The position numbers and the translations under genes were made by a program. A DNA stretch of 38,459 nucleotides, taken from Sedimentisphaerales bacterium (GTDB taxonomy: Bacteria; Planctomycetota; Phycisphaerae; Sedimentisphaerales; Anaerobacaceae). Below the pieces are notes generated by a model. The model saw only the letters and a list, made by a program, of their open reading frames with translations, ran no database searches and was not told the origin of the DNA. Position 1 is the stretch's first letter. Each line of letters starts with the position of its first letter. The stretch spans positions 1-38,459 of the forward strand of contig JAUWPZ010000015.1 in NCBI GenBank assembly GCA_030611315.1, read 5' to 3'. This document shows positions 8,357 through 16,655 of the stretch, in pieces.

Positions 8357-8779
8357 ATGGATCCGTCTAATTATATTGGGATTGCTGTGGGCATTATAGG
8401 AATTGTTTATGCTGTATATGAAAATAGGACTAAGAAAAAGCTTTCAAACTACATTCGAGCTCAAAATTGGCATCTTTATTCAAAAGCCAACAATGCAAGT
8501 GGCTCAGTTCAGCTTGCTTTAAATAAATACAAGGAAATGTCACAAGATTGTATAAATCCTGAGGCGTTAGAGTGGTTATCTAAAGCCGACGCATTCAGCC
8601 AGGATGTATTTAAAGATGTAATTCGTCAAATACAGGTTTCTGAGCCAGTTTTCGACTACAAAACGATTAAGAGATGGGTTGCCGAAGGGCGTGTTGCAGC
8701 AAAACATGCACCGCATTTCAAAATGCTTATACCAGCAAACCAATTGCCGGAGAGGGACAGCGTAGAGCGCCGTCCATGA
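8357..8779 (+). CDS. membrane-anchored hypothetical protein
   Basis: 140 residues with one N-terminal membrane segment (about 6-22, IGIAVGIIGIVYAVYE) followed by a basic stretch (NRTKKK) and a helical soluble domain with no recognised family. AAGGAAT lies six bases before the ATG. The gene is visibly more A+T-rich than xseA. It is followed by a likely intrinsic terminator at 8806-8829, so it is probably its own unit. The C-terminus is hydrophilic (PERDSVERRP). I do not recognise a function. Confidence 0.65.
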   Translation: MDPSNYIGIAVGIIGIVYAVYENRTKKKLSNYIRAQNWHLYSKANNASGSVQLALNKYKEMSQDCINPEALEWLSKADAFSQDVFKDVIRQIQVSEPVFDYKTIKRWVAEGRVAAKHAPHFKMLIPANQLPERDSVERRP

Positions 8780-8805
8780 GCCGCAGCATTATCATCCGTT
8801 GTTTG

Positions 8806-8829
8806 TCCGCCTGGGGCGGATAAATTTTT
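8806..8829 (+). terminator. probable intrinsic terminator
   Basis: TCCGCC and GGCGGA form a six-pair stem around TGG, followed by TAAATTTTT. It lies 27 bases after the stop of the gene at 8357-8779. Confidence 0.5.
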
Positions 8830-8917
8830 AATCAGTTCGTTGATATAGTACATGCTTTGATTCACAAAAGAAGTATAATGGCAGCATAAAATCAGTGTTT
8901 AACTTGTGCCATAGGTA

Positions 8918-8964
8918 CCCGTGAGATGTCGGCTTTACCTATCTCACGGGCTGAAGTGTTTTTT
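8918..8964 (+). promoter_or_regulatory. perfect 10-bp inverted repeat followed by a T-run
   Basis: CCCGTGAGAT at 8918-8927 and ATCTCACGGG at 8941-8950 pair perfectly around a 13-base loop, then TTTTTT at 8959-8964, 25 bases before the RDD start. The T-run begins eight bases after the stem, which is far for a standard terminator. It may be a 5' leader control hairpin of the RDD gene or a second terminator for the upstream gene. Confidence 0.4.
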
Positions 8965-8989
8965 ATATTATTATGTTGGAGAAGGAGAA

Positions 8990-9445
8990 ATGAGTGAATC
9001 AACACAAGAATTGGCAAGTCGTTGGAAACGACTGGGAGGCGCGTTGCTTGACAGCGTCATCGCGATGGGTATCAACTTTCCTTTCATGATGTTTGCCGGT
9101 GTATTCAAACAGTTAACTCAAGGCCAACGGATGACCATTGGTCAATATATCTTCTTCTTCTTTTTCGGTTTAGCCGTTTTCCTTGTCGTCAACGGGTATC
9201 TCCTTGCGAAACATGGTCAGACTGTGGGCAAGAAGCTCGTTGGCACACGCATTGTCGCTAATGCCGACGAGCAGATTCTCTCACTTGGCAGAGTGTTTGG
9301 TCTTCGCTATCTGCCTTTGTCTCTGATCGTACAGATCCCCATCGTCGGCGGTCTGTTCTGCTTTGTTGATGTTCTTTTCATCTTCCGGAAAGACAAGCGA
9401 TGTATCCATGATCTGATCGCTGGAAGCAAAGTTGTAAATGCATAG
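8990..9445 (+). CDS. RDD family membrane protein
   Basis: 151 residues from the ATG at 8990, which has GGAGAAGGAG just upstream; a GTG-type start at 8921 would lie inside the leader hairpin. The RDD signature is present: ASRWKRLGGALLDS (Arg and two Asp-region motif in the first helix), three or four membrane segments, then the loop QTVGKKLVGTRIV and the end KDKRCIHDLIAGSKVV. Family members are small integral membrane proteins, a few linked to Na+/H+ exchange, but most uncharacterised. Downstream to 9702 no gene is seen, only a small CCTCC-TTGA-GGAGG hairpin near 9639. Confidence 0.88.
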   Translation: MSESTQELASRWKRLGGALLDSVIAMGINFPFMMFAGVFKQLTQGQRMTIGQYIFFFFFGLAVFLVVNGYLLAKHGQTVGKKLVGTRIVANADEQILSLGRVFGLRYLPLSLIVQIPIVGGLFCFVDVLFIFRKDKRCIHDLIAGSKVVNA

Positions 9446-9702
9446 AGACTTTCGAACCACCGCGTTATGCCTTGAATTAGTCTCGACAGCTAAATCGGCC
9501 TGAATCAGCCCAAAAGCGCGTTTTTGGCCAATACATGAGGTTTTGGGTATTTGCAACGTCATAAAGTCAATTCACTTTGCCTCTGCACAGTGTGCGCAAT
9601 CACAAAGTAAGCCTTCTTTGCCGTGTTGGGTGATAGCCTCCTTGAGGAGGACATGTTTCCCTAACGCAAGATGTAGTGAATAGGACTTAATCTGACATAA
9701 TA

Positions 9703-11160
9703 TCAGGGTCTTTCGGGGAGACGGTCTTGCCCGTGACGGCGTGCTTCTTTGTCCATCAGCTTTGTCAAATCATTTTTAGCTGTCTCAGGCAATCTGCTCG
9801 GCTGATAGCTTTTCAGCAACTTGTCCACTTCATCATGCAGTCGCCGGGCAAGGTTTTTGGCGCCCTGCTGTTTCCACCGTTCTCTGTTTGCACGGTCAAT
9901 GGCCGGACCCGGAAACCATATCTCTTTATCACGGTGCCGCAGGGTGTGTTCGGAAATCAGCAAGTGCTTCTCTCTGAGAAGTTCCTGGAGAATCGGCACA
10001 GCGGGAAAATCCTCTCTGGGTGTAATGCCCTCGAGCATTCGATAAGTCATACGGCAAATTTCGTTGTCCAATACCAGTTTTTCCAGCGACTGGCAACTTT
10101 CAAAATCAATCATACCCGGGCCTGATATGCTGTTTATTCCGGCCAAAGCCGCTAAAGTCGCCCCCATACCGCTTTCCAGTCCCGCTTGAGCATCAAGTTG
10201 TTTCGCGTCACTCATGGAAATATAAGCCTGCGTGGGCAAATTAAGATATTTTCCAATTTCATTATAGGCGCAGTCTATCATCATTGTCTCGACGGCTCCC
10301 ATGGGCGGTGTCTCATAACGAACATCAAAAACAGCCGGTGAACCCCCATATAGAATCGGAGCACCTGGACAGGCCAACTGGCTTATAACAATGCCGCTGA
10401 GCGTTTCAGCCGTATGTTGAATAAGTGTTCCCGTAAGCGTTACAGGAGCTATGAAGCCGGACAGAGGCATCGCAATGAATTCCACCGGTATATGGTATCG
10501 GGAGCAGTCAAGCAGGTTTTGTGACGTCACTTCACTCCATTTCAACGGCGACGTCGGACAGCAGGAGAAAATAGTAAGCGGCTTTTCCTCCAATGCCTCC
10601 TCCGTCCCTCTGACGGCAAGCTGAAAATCCTTCATGACATCGAACGATTCAATCGTGAAAGCTCCCGTGACCACCGGTTTCTCACAGTAGAGCAGGCTCA
10701 GGAAAAGTCGATAGCTGTCGGAGATCATTTCGCAAACATCTGAAGTTATGAAGGCAGTGCTGCTCGAGGCGATGTGTTCAAGCCGACTTATCAGTTTGGA
10801 AAAATCAATGAAGTCCGCGGTATCCGCTTTGCGCATATCTCCTGTCTTATAATCAAGGATGTTCAGCGCCGTGGAGCCGGGCGTATAATATACGTTCTGA
10901 CCGGCAAGATTATGCGTTTCATTTCCCAGCACATCGTACAGTTTGAATGACTTCGGCGCCGTCTCCAATGCCTTCTGTATATTCTCTTCCGTCAAAACCG
11001 CATGGAATCGGTCCATGTCAACTTTGCATCCGTAATCTGAAAGCAGAGACAGAACCTCTTTATTGTGAATTTCTACTCCAAGCCTACCCAGGACATTGAC
11101 AGCCTCATCGATAATCTGTTTGATAAGTTCGTCGTTCAAGAATCTAACTGTTGGTCTCAT
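9703..11160 (-). CDS. MttB-family (trimethylamine methyltransferase-like) protein without pyrrolysine
   Basis: 485 residues, the usual family length. It has the MttB N-terminus (INDEL-type start LNDELIKQIIDEAVNVLGRLG), YYTPGSTALNILDY, the core TGTLIQHTAETLSGIV, GGSPAVFDVRYETPPMGAVE and the GPGMIDFE segment. MttB enzymes transfer a methyl group from a quaternary or tertiary amine to a corrinoid protein. True trimethylamine enzymes carry an in-frame amber codon read as pyrrolysine; this frame is open with sense codons throughout, so it belongs to the wider MtgB-like branch acting on betaine-type substrates. No corrinoid protein or MtbA-like gene is adjacent, so the substrate stays open. It is transcribed alone. 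Confidence 0.85.
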   Translation of the reverse strand: MRPTVRFLNDELIKQIIDEAVNVLGRLGVEIHNKEVLSLLSDYGCKVDMDRFHAVLTEENIQKALETAPKSFKLYDVLGNETHNLAGQNVYYTPGSTALNILDYKTGDMRKADTADFIDFSKLISRLEHIASSSTAFITSDVCEMISDSYRLFLSLLYCEKPVVTGAFTIESFDVMKDFQLAVRGTEEALEEKPLTIFSCCPTSPLKWSEVTSQNLLDCSRYHIPVEFIAMPLSGFIAPVTLTGTLIQHTAETLSGIVISQLACPGAPILYGGSPAVFDVRYETPPMGAVETMMIDCAYNEIGKYLNLPTQAYISMSDAKQLDAQAGLESGMGATLAALAGINSISGPGMIDFESCQSLEKLVLDNEICRMTYRMLEGITPREDFPAVPILQELLREKHLLISEHTLRHRDKEIWFPGPAIDRANRERWKQQGAKNLARRLHDEVDKLLKSYQPSRLPETAKNDLTKLMDKEARRHGQDRLPERP

Positions 11161-11331
11161 TGCAAAGGGCCTTTCTGGGGATAATTAAAGGGGCCAGGAA
11201 CCTTTTCTGTAAACTAAGGACAGTCACCTATTCTTCTTCTCCATTCTAATTCGTTCATCGATTTCAAACAACCTTCATCCACTATATCACCCCTCCGCCC
11301 GGTAAGCAACCAGTAATTTCAATACCCAGTT

Positions 11332-11359
11332 CGTCATCCGCCGTCCGTCATCCGCGACT
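11332..11359. repeat. 7-bp repeat array, CGTCATC type, 4 units
   Basis: CGTCATC, CGCCGTC, CGTCATC, CGCGACT in exact seven-base register. It lies 38 bases past the end of the ABC transporter remnant at 11397-11513. Confidence 0.6.
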
Positions 11360-11396
11360 CTATTTCTTTGTATATCGCTGCTTTTTGTACGAAGGG

Positions 11397-11513
11397 TTAT
11401 TCAGGGACGAGCAGTTGTGTTTCATACAGACTTTGATACAATGCACAGTCCTTTATCAGCTCCTCGTGCTGTCCCTGGGCGATAATTCGGCCATTATCCA
11501 TCACAACTATACG
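11397..11513 (-). pseudogene. 3' remnant of an ABC transporter ATPase gene
   Basis: On the minus strand an open frame ending at TAA (11397-11399) encodes 38 residues: RIVVMDNGRIIAQGQHEEL, then IKDCALYQSLYETQLLVPE. This is the exact C-terminal end of fused membrane/ATPase ABC exporters, the part after the H-loop. The preceding Walker motifs, ABC signature and the AHRLST H-loop segment are absent: upstream in the same frame the sequence turns into non-homologous codons and then the end of the subtilase gene (stop at 11563-11565). The rest of the gene has been lost or moved. No ribosome binding site is present, so it is a dead fragment. The region 11161-11562 holds nothing else except the heptad array. 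Confidence 0.7.
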
Positions 11514-11562
11514 GAATATGATTGTTTGTCCGGGTGTTTCAAGGTCCTGTTTTATGCGCGGA

Positions 11563-13332
11563 CTATTCGGAAGAATTATCTTGTTTCGTGTACCAATCGG
11601 CCTCGAGATTTGTGTGGTTTAAGAGGATTGCCACATCATTGAAGTCGATGACGCCGCTGGTATTGATATCGCCGAGCAGATAACTTTCGGACGTTTGCTG
11701 GCTCCTTATCAAATTTTCAATCAAAATAAAAATATCCAGCTCGTTGACAATGCCGTCGGCATTGAGGTCATACCAGAAGATATTGTTGCTTTCCTGCCGG
11801 TCGCTGAAGTTCCAGGCCAGACCGTAACGCTCAGTTGCGTCCGTTTGGTTGTCAATATCGCTGTAGGAGACGACGATTTCATAATCGGTATAGTTGGCGT
11901 CCGCGGGGGTGTAAATGTGCTCCACGTTGTCAATGCTGCTGTCGCTGTAATCGAGCAAATAATCGTTGTCGGGATTGTTTGGGTCGATGGCCCAAAGTTC
12001 GAGTCGGAGGTTGGAGTCTTTCTCGGGTGCCGGCTCGAAAGGATAAACGTTGTTGTAGTGCATGTTCCAAACGACTGTGGCGGTAATGAATTTGTCAGCC
12101 GGTTCCGTGAGAGTAATTTTGTAGATATTTTGCGGTGTTTTGTCTTTTTGCAGCAGGTTATTGTCCCAGCCTGTTGTCTTGACGCTGCCGGGTTTGTTTT
12201 CTCCGGCAATCAGATGTTCGTATGCGCCGAGGGCATTTACCATGCCTGCTCCCTGAATATGGTCCAGGGGTGAGGTGTGGTCGTCGTCGGTATGGAGTTG
12301 ACCTTTGTGCCAGTAGGGCAGTTTGGTTGCGGAGTTCAACAAAAGAGCTTTGATTACGCAATTGCCGCCTTGCGGTGAAACAGCCGGGTTCAAATCCGGT
12401 TCCTGCTTGGCCTTTTGGACGAGCAGCCCGATGGTTCCTGTTACTATCGGGGTCGAGAAACTCGACCAGTTACCGGTTGGCTCGTAGCGGTTGGGCTCGT
12501 TTGCATCTGCTGCGAGGCAGTTGCCGGGGGCAACGATGTCGGGCTTGCATCGTCCGCTGCCGGTCGGGCCGAAACTCGAATGCTCCGGATAGGCCAGGGC
12601 GAAATTTTCGAGATTAGCTGCGGGATTTTCGGTGTTTATCGAATTGACTACACCAACTCCAATGACGTTTGCCGCGGCGGCGGGATAAAGAGGAGGGTCA
12701 TAAGCATTGGTGCCGTTTCCTATTCCGGCCACGACGATAAGGCCGAAATGTTCGACCATTGATTCGATGCCCCTCGTCCACCAGTCTTCCAACTGGTTGC
12801 CTATGCTTGCGGTTAAAATATCCGCATCCGGCGGTGAGTTCGGGAATACATTATTGATTAAGAAATGCCAAAATTCATAGACATCGGCCTGGGCTTGCGG
12901 GACTGTGCCCTGGTAGTAAAATTCTCCTGCACCCATCGGCGCGGGATTGGATGCGTTGGGGTCCTCGCCGAAAAGTATGGAGCAGATGGCTGTCGAATGT
13001 GGTGAAATGCCCGCCGGTAAACTACCATGGTCATGGAAACTAAGTTGAGCGGCCCGGAAGCAGTTATGCTCGATATTGGGGCGGTAATCGTTTTGTGGTT
13101 CGCCGTCGATGTAAGTAAAGCTTCGAGCGATAACGGCGAATTTGACCCCAGCACCTGTCAAATTAGGGTCTATCTGTCTTAGGGCATAGATGCCGGCGTG
13201 GTTGAGTCCTTGCGGCTGCAGAGGTTTTATCCGGGGCTCTTCGACTCCGGCGACGGCGCTGAAAGGGATTATCAGTGCTGCCAGGCAAGCTATCAGGCCC
13301 GGCACGAGGTTTTTATTTACAATTTGTACCAT
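11563..13332 (-). CDS. subtilisin-like (S8) protein with dockerin, catalytic Asp apparently missing
   Basis: 589 residues from the ATG at 13332, chosen because GGAG lies nine bases upstream and a signal peptide follows (VPGLIACLAALIIPFSAVAG). The S8 fold is seen in VKFAVIARSF (normally VAVIDTG), then HSTAICSILFG (His112), GIGNG (oxyanion Asn206) and WSSFSTPIVTG (Ser291). The Asp of the triad is replaced by Ala69; an Asp seven residues later (YIDGE) is the only nearby candidate. After a beta domain, residues about 520-575 form a type I dockerin with two Ca-binding loops (DLNADGIVNELD and DINTSGVIDFND). It may be an inactive or shifted-triad protease bound to the cell surface or a complex by its dockerin. 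No cohesin gene is visible here. Confidence 0.85.
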   Translation of the reverse strand: MVQIVNKNLVPGLIACLAALIIPFSAVAGVEEPRIKPLQPQGLNHAGIYALRQIDPNLTGAGVKFAVIARSFTYIDGEPQNDYRPNIEHNCFRAAQLSFHDHGSLPAGISPHSTAICSILFGEDPNASNPAPMGAGEFYYQGTVPQAQADVYEFWHFLINNVFPNSPPDADILTASIGNQLEDWWTRGIESMVEHFGLIVVAGIGNGTNAYDPPLYPAAAANVIGVGVVNSINTENPAANLENFALAYPEHSSFGPTGSGRCKPDIVAPGNCLAADANEPNRYEPTGNWSSFSTPIVTGTIGLLVQKAKQEPDLNPAVSPQGGNCVIKALLLNSATKLPYWHKGQLHTDDDHTSPLDHIQGAGMVNALGAYEHLIAGENKPGSVKTTGWDNNLLQKDKTPQNIYKITLTEPADKFITATVVWNMHYNNVYPFEPAPEKDSNLRLELWAIDPNNPDNDYLLDYSDSSIDNVEHIYTPADANYTDYEIVVSYSDIDNQTDATERYGLAWNFSDRQESNNIFWYDLNADGIVNELDIFILIENLIRSQQTSESYLLGDINTSGVIDFNDVAILLNHTNLEADWYTKQDNSSE

Positions 13333-13614
13333 TCCATCACTCCGGGGCGGCGGTAAAACCCAAAAGGACAAAGTTATAACCCCCGGTCGCAAGCATCCTT
13401 AGCCCTTTTCATTGTCTCCTTTACATGTCATTATGATACCATAACGCGTCATCGATTTCAAGGAAATTATCCGGTTTGTTCTTGTAATTATAGCGTTTTT
13501 AGTATTGAAAAAGGGGATATTGAAAAGTTATGTGAGAAATCTTGCCTTTATCGGCCGCAGTTGCTATACTCTGGGAGATATTTGGATTTATTTGAATATA
13601 GGTTTGCCGTAATT

Positions 13615-14142
13615 ATGAAGATAATTTTGGATTCCGGACAAATCGAGCAAATTCTCAACGATTTGGCAGAACGTATTATCTCTCAAATCCCGCCCGAGTT
13701 CGATATTGCTACAATTGGTATTCGCAGCAGAGGCGAGGTCCTCGCCCAGCGATTGTCGAGCCTGTTATCAAAGAAACTCGGCAAAGAAGTTCCGTGCGGG
13801 ACTTTGGATATCACTCTTTACCGTGACGACTTGAATTTGCCCCAGGGCGCCGCCCAGCCGCAGGTTCGAACCACTGAAATCGGCTTCGATGTAGATGATA
13901 AAATCATAATTCTGGTTGATGATGTTCTATATACCGGACGGTCGGCGCGCGCAGCGATGGATGCTCTTATAGATTTAGGCAGACCCAGGGCGATTAAGCT
14001 GGCAGTCCTTGTTGACAGGGTGGGCAGAGAGCTGCCGATACAGGCAGACTTCGCCGGCTATAAAAGCGATGCAGACCCCGGCAGATTAGTGCAGGTCAGT
14101 CTTGTCGAATCGGACGGGAAAGACGAAGTCGTTATTGAATAA
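13615..14142 (+). CDS. pyrR: PyrR-type bifunctional uracil phosphoribosyltransferase/regulator
   Basis: 175 residues from the ATG at 13615 (an upstream frame extension has no ribosome binding site and no homology). The PRPP-binding motif ILVDDVLYTGRSARAA is intact, as are IGIRSRGEVLAQRL and LYRDDL, all PyrR features. In Firmicutes PyrR attenuates pyr transcription by binding an RNA stem-loop when UMP is high; PyrR homologues also show uracil phosphoribosyltransferase activity. It is the first gene of a pyr cluster. The spacer to pyrB is filled by a heptad array rather than an obvious PyrR-binding loop, so regulation by the known mechanism is uncertain. Confidence 0.92.
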   Translation: MKIILDSGQIEQILNDLAERIISQIPPEFDIATIGIRSRGEVLAQRLSSLLSKKLGKEVPCGTLDITLYRDDLNLPQGAAQPQVRTTEIGFDVDDKIIILVDDVLYTGRSARAAMDALIDLGRPRAIKLAVLVDRVGRELPIQADFAGYKSDADPGRLVQVSLVESDGKDEVVIE

Positions 14143-14145
14143 TGA

Positions 14146-14201
14146 ATATCGAATCTCGAATTTCGAAGTACGCAATACGCAATACGCAATACGCAACACG
14201 A
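14146..14201. repeat. 7-bp repeat array, AATACGC type, 8 units
   Basis: ATATCGA, ATCTCGA, ATTTCGA, AGTACGC, AATACGC, AATACGC, AATACGC, AACACGA. The exact seven-base register is kept while the unit drifts from a TCGA type to a TACGC type. It starts three bases after the pyrR stop and ends four bases before the pyrB ATG, filling the whole spacer and leaving no room for an ordinary ribosome binding site. Confidence 0.85.
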
Positions 14202-14205
14202 GATT

Positions 14206-15165
14206 ATGGCATTAAAAAGAAAAATTAAACAATTCAAGTGGCATCGTAAGCATTTACTCGGCCTGCGTGAGCTAAGCGCCGAGGAGATAACATTTATTCT
14301 TGACACGGCCGAGGGCTTTGAGCAGATAAGCACGCGCTCGGTTAAAAAAGCTCCACCTTTGCGCGGCAAGGTAGTGGTGAATCTGTTCTTCGAGGACAGT
14401 ACCCGCACTCGAAACAGTTTTGCCCTGGCCGCGAGCCGATTGAGCGCTGATATTATCGAGTTCACGGAAAAGTCCAGCTCCGTCAGTAAGGGCGAGACGC
14501 TGTTAGATACTGCCAGGAACCTCGAGGCGATGGGGATTGATATTGTTGTGATTCGGCACGGCGCCGGTGGTGCGGCCAAGCTTCTGAGCAGAAGTATCAA
14601 TGCCTGCGTGGTCAATGCCGGTGACGGATACTGTGAGCACCCGACGCAGGGGCTTCTGGATGTCTATACCATTCGTAAAATCAAGGGGACGCTTGAGGGC
14701 TTGAAGATAGCGATTGTCGGTGATATAGCACACTCACGCGTCGCCCGGAGTGATATGTGGGCCATGACCAAGCTCGGCGCGGAGGTGATATTCGTTGGGC
14801 CGCCGACCCTTATGCCGACACAGGCAAGCCGGCTGCCGGTCAGTGTATGTTATTCACTTGACGAGATTATTGAAAAGGTTGACGTTATAAATATGCTTCG
14901 GATTCAGTTTGAACGGCTCGGCGGCAATCCCTTCCCGTCCATACGGGAATATTCCCATTATTTCGGACTGACGGTCGAGCGTATGAAGAGGGCAAAATCC
15001 GATATTATGGTGATGCATCCGGGGCCGATTAACAGGGGACTGGAGATGGAAAGCGAGGTGGCTGACGGGCAGAACAGCGTTATCCTTGAGCAGGTAACCA
15101 ACGGCTTGGCTGTACGAATGGCGGTGCTGTTCCTGGTCAATCAGGCGGCAGCACAGAAAGCGTAA
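14206..15165 (+). CDS. pyrB: aspartate carbamoyltransferase catalytic subunit
   Basis: 319 residues. Carbamoyl-phosphate binding motif FEDSTRTRNSFALAA is intact, followed by KSSSVSKGETLLDTARNLEAMG, HPTQGLLDVYTIRK and the HPGPINRG motif near the C-terminus, all class-typical. The enzyme condenses carbamoyl phosphate with aspartate, the committed step of pyrimidine synthesis. No regulatory pyrI gene is adjacent. Its start codon directly follows the heptad array, and no good ribosome binding site is visible. Translational coupling to pyrR is possible. Confidence 0.97.
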   Translation: MALKRKIKQFKWHRKHLLGLRELSAEEITFILDTAEGFEQISTRSVKKAPPLRGKVVVNLFFEDSTRTRNSFALAASRLSADIIEFTEKSSSVSKGETLLDTARNLEAMGIDIVVIRHGAGGAAKLLSRSINACVVNAGDGYCEHPTQGLLDVYTIRKIKGTLEGLKIAIVGDIAHSRVARSDMWAMTKLGAEVIFVGPPTLMPTQASRLPVSVCYSLDEIIEKVDVINMLRIQFERLGGNPFPSIREYSHYFGLTVERMKRAKSDIMVMHPGPINRGLEMESEVADGQNSVILEQVTNGLAVRMAVLFLVNQAAAQKA

Positions 15166-15346
15166 AACTGAAAACTAAAAATGCGAAGCCAAAACTCAAA
15201 AGTTAAAACGCTTCGTGGAAAATGTCAGGCAGGAGATTGCCACGGCCCTTCGGGCCTCGCAATGACATTTTACAAAGGTTTCAACAGAGCTTTTTGAGTT
15301 TTAAGCTGTGGTTTTCAGATTTTAACTTTAGGTTTTTAGTTTAAAA
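15163..15346. repeat. composite intergenic repeat: heptads, central REP hairpin, inverted heptads
   Basis: From the pyrB stop, seven AAAACT-type heptamers occupy 15163-15211. A long imperfect palindrome follows at 15219-15271, with AAAATGTCA and TGACATTTT ends, ATTGC/GCAAT inner arms and a GGCCC-TTCG-GGCC centre. Then eight TTTTNAG-type heptamers fill 15292-15346 up to the pyrC ATG. The right array is roughly the complementary type of the left one, so the whole 180-base spacer has mirror symmetry. The TTCG hairpin could slow or end transcription between pyrB and pyrC. Confidence 0.75.
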
Positions 15347-16651
15347 ATGAATCCTGAACTTCTGATAAAAAACGGGCGTGTAATTGACCCTGCCAACGGC
15401 ATCGACAAAAAATGTGATGTTCTTGTTGTCGATGGCAGGATAGCCGAAATCGGCAGCATCGAAGGGCCTCTGGCCAGCTCGGCCGAGAAGACTATCGACG
15501 CAGCCGGCAAGCTCGTTACGCCGGGGCTGATTGATATTCACGTTCATTTTCGCGAGCCCGGGGATGAGGAGGAAGAGACGATAGCGAGCGGCTCGACGGC
15601 GGCGGTGGCGGCGGGTTTTACTTCGGTCGTCTGTATGCCGAATACCAACCCTGCCATCGAAAATGAGACCGACGTCGAATATATACATCGAAAGGGCCGG
15701 AAGACGAGGAAGACACACGTCTATACGATGGGGAGCATAACGAAAAAAAGGGAGGGCGTTGAATTAGCGGAGATGGGGTTGATGACCGAGGCAGGCGCGG
15801 TCGGCTTTACCGATGACGGCAGGGGGGTGCAGGACCCGGCGGTTATGCTGCGGGCTTTGAAATACGCTTCGATGTTCGATGTTGTTGTGGCCCAGCACTG
15901 CCAGGACGATGGTTTTGCAGGCGAAGGCGTGATGAACGCGGGCTATTATTCGACGATACTGGGCCTGCCGGGGATAGATGCATTAGCTGAAGATGCGATG
16001 CTATGGCGGGACATTCAGCTTGTCAAAAAATTTCCACCACAGCGGATTCGCTACCACGCCCAGCATATATCCACGGCCGGGTCGGTCGAGCTTATCAGGG
16101 CCGCCAAGTCCGAATCTCTTCCGATTAGCTGTGAGGTAACGCCGCATCATCTGCTCTTGACCGAGGAATGCTGCGCCGAATACGACACCAATTACAAGGT
16201 CAATCCGCCTCTGCGGGGGGCAAAGGACATCGAGGCCCTCAAGCAGGCCGTCGCCGAAGGTCTCATCGACGCTCTTGTGACCGACCACGCTCCGCATCTT
16301 CAGAGCGAGAAGGAGCTGGAGTTCCTGGCCGCTCCATTTGGGATAGCGAGCCTGGAGTGTGCTTTGGCCCTTTACGTCAAGGCCCTGATTGAGCCGGGCG
16401 TTCTGGATTGGCCGGGCCTTATCGGATTGATGACGGCAAAGCCGGCCAAGATAATCAATATCGACAAGGGCACACTTTCCAAAGGCGCCCAGGCCGATAT
16501 CACCATCATCGACCCGGATGCCGAGTACAGGGTCGATGTCAACAAGTTCCGCTCAAAGAGCAGAAACTGCCCCTACCACGGCTGGACACTAAAAGCAAAA
16601 GTCGAAAAAACAATCGTCCAGGGCGAGATAAGATTTTCTGCTGGTGACTGA
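15347..16651 (+). CDS. pyrC: dihydroorotase
   Basis: 434 residues, class I dihydroorotase length. Metal-binding DIHVHFREPGDEEEETI is at about residues 61-77, with substrate motif MPNTNP, then QHCQD, EVTPHH and DHAPH, the set of metal ligands and active-site residues of the amidohydrolase fold. The enzyme closes carbamoyl aspartate into dihydroorotate. It is third in the pyr cluster but separated from pyrB by the composite repeat. The next gene begins four bases after its stop. Confidence 0.97.
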   Translation: MNPELLIKNGRVIDPANGIDKKCDVLVVDGRIAEIGSIEGPLASSAEKTIDAAGKLVTPGLIDIHVHFREPGDEEEETIASGSTAAVAAGFTSVVCMPNTNPAIENETDVEYIHRKGRKTRKTHVYTMGSITKKREGVELAEMGLMTEAGAVGFTDDGRGVQDPAVMLRALKYASMFDVVVAQHCQDDGFAGEGVMNAGYYSTILGLPGIDALAEDAMLWRDIQLVKKFPPQRIRYHAQHISTAGSVELIRAAKSESLPISCEVTPHHLLLTEECCAEYDTNYKVNPPLRGAKDIEALKQAVAEGLIDALVTDHAPHLQSEKELEFLAAPFGIASLECALALYVKALIEPGVLDWPGLIGLMTAKPAKIINIDKGTLSKGAQADITIIDPDAEYRVDVNKFRSKSRNCPYHGWTLKAKVEKTIVQGEIRFSAGD

Positions 16652-16655
16652 ATAG

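Noticed and set aside
9703-11160. pyrrolysine-containing mttB
   Set aside because: The frame is continuous with sense codons through the position where the amber codon would be.
11385-11642. 85-codon plus frame
   Set aside because: It is antisense to the ABC transporter remnant and the end of the subtilase gene, which explain the open frame.
12385-12405. GGTTCAAATCC, resembling a tRNA T-loop
   Set aside because: It lies inside the subtilase coding region and no acceptor stem or anticodon arm surrounds it.
13860-13875. GGTTCGAACC, resembling a T-loop
   Set aside because: It is within pyrR in frame and no cloverleaf can be drawn.
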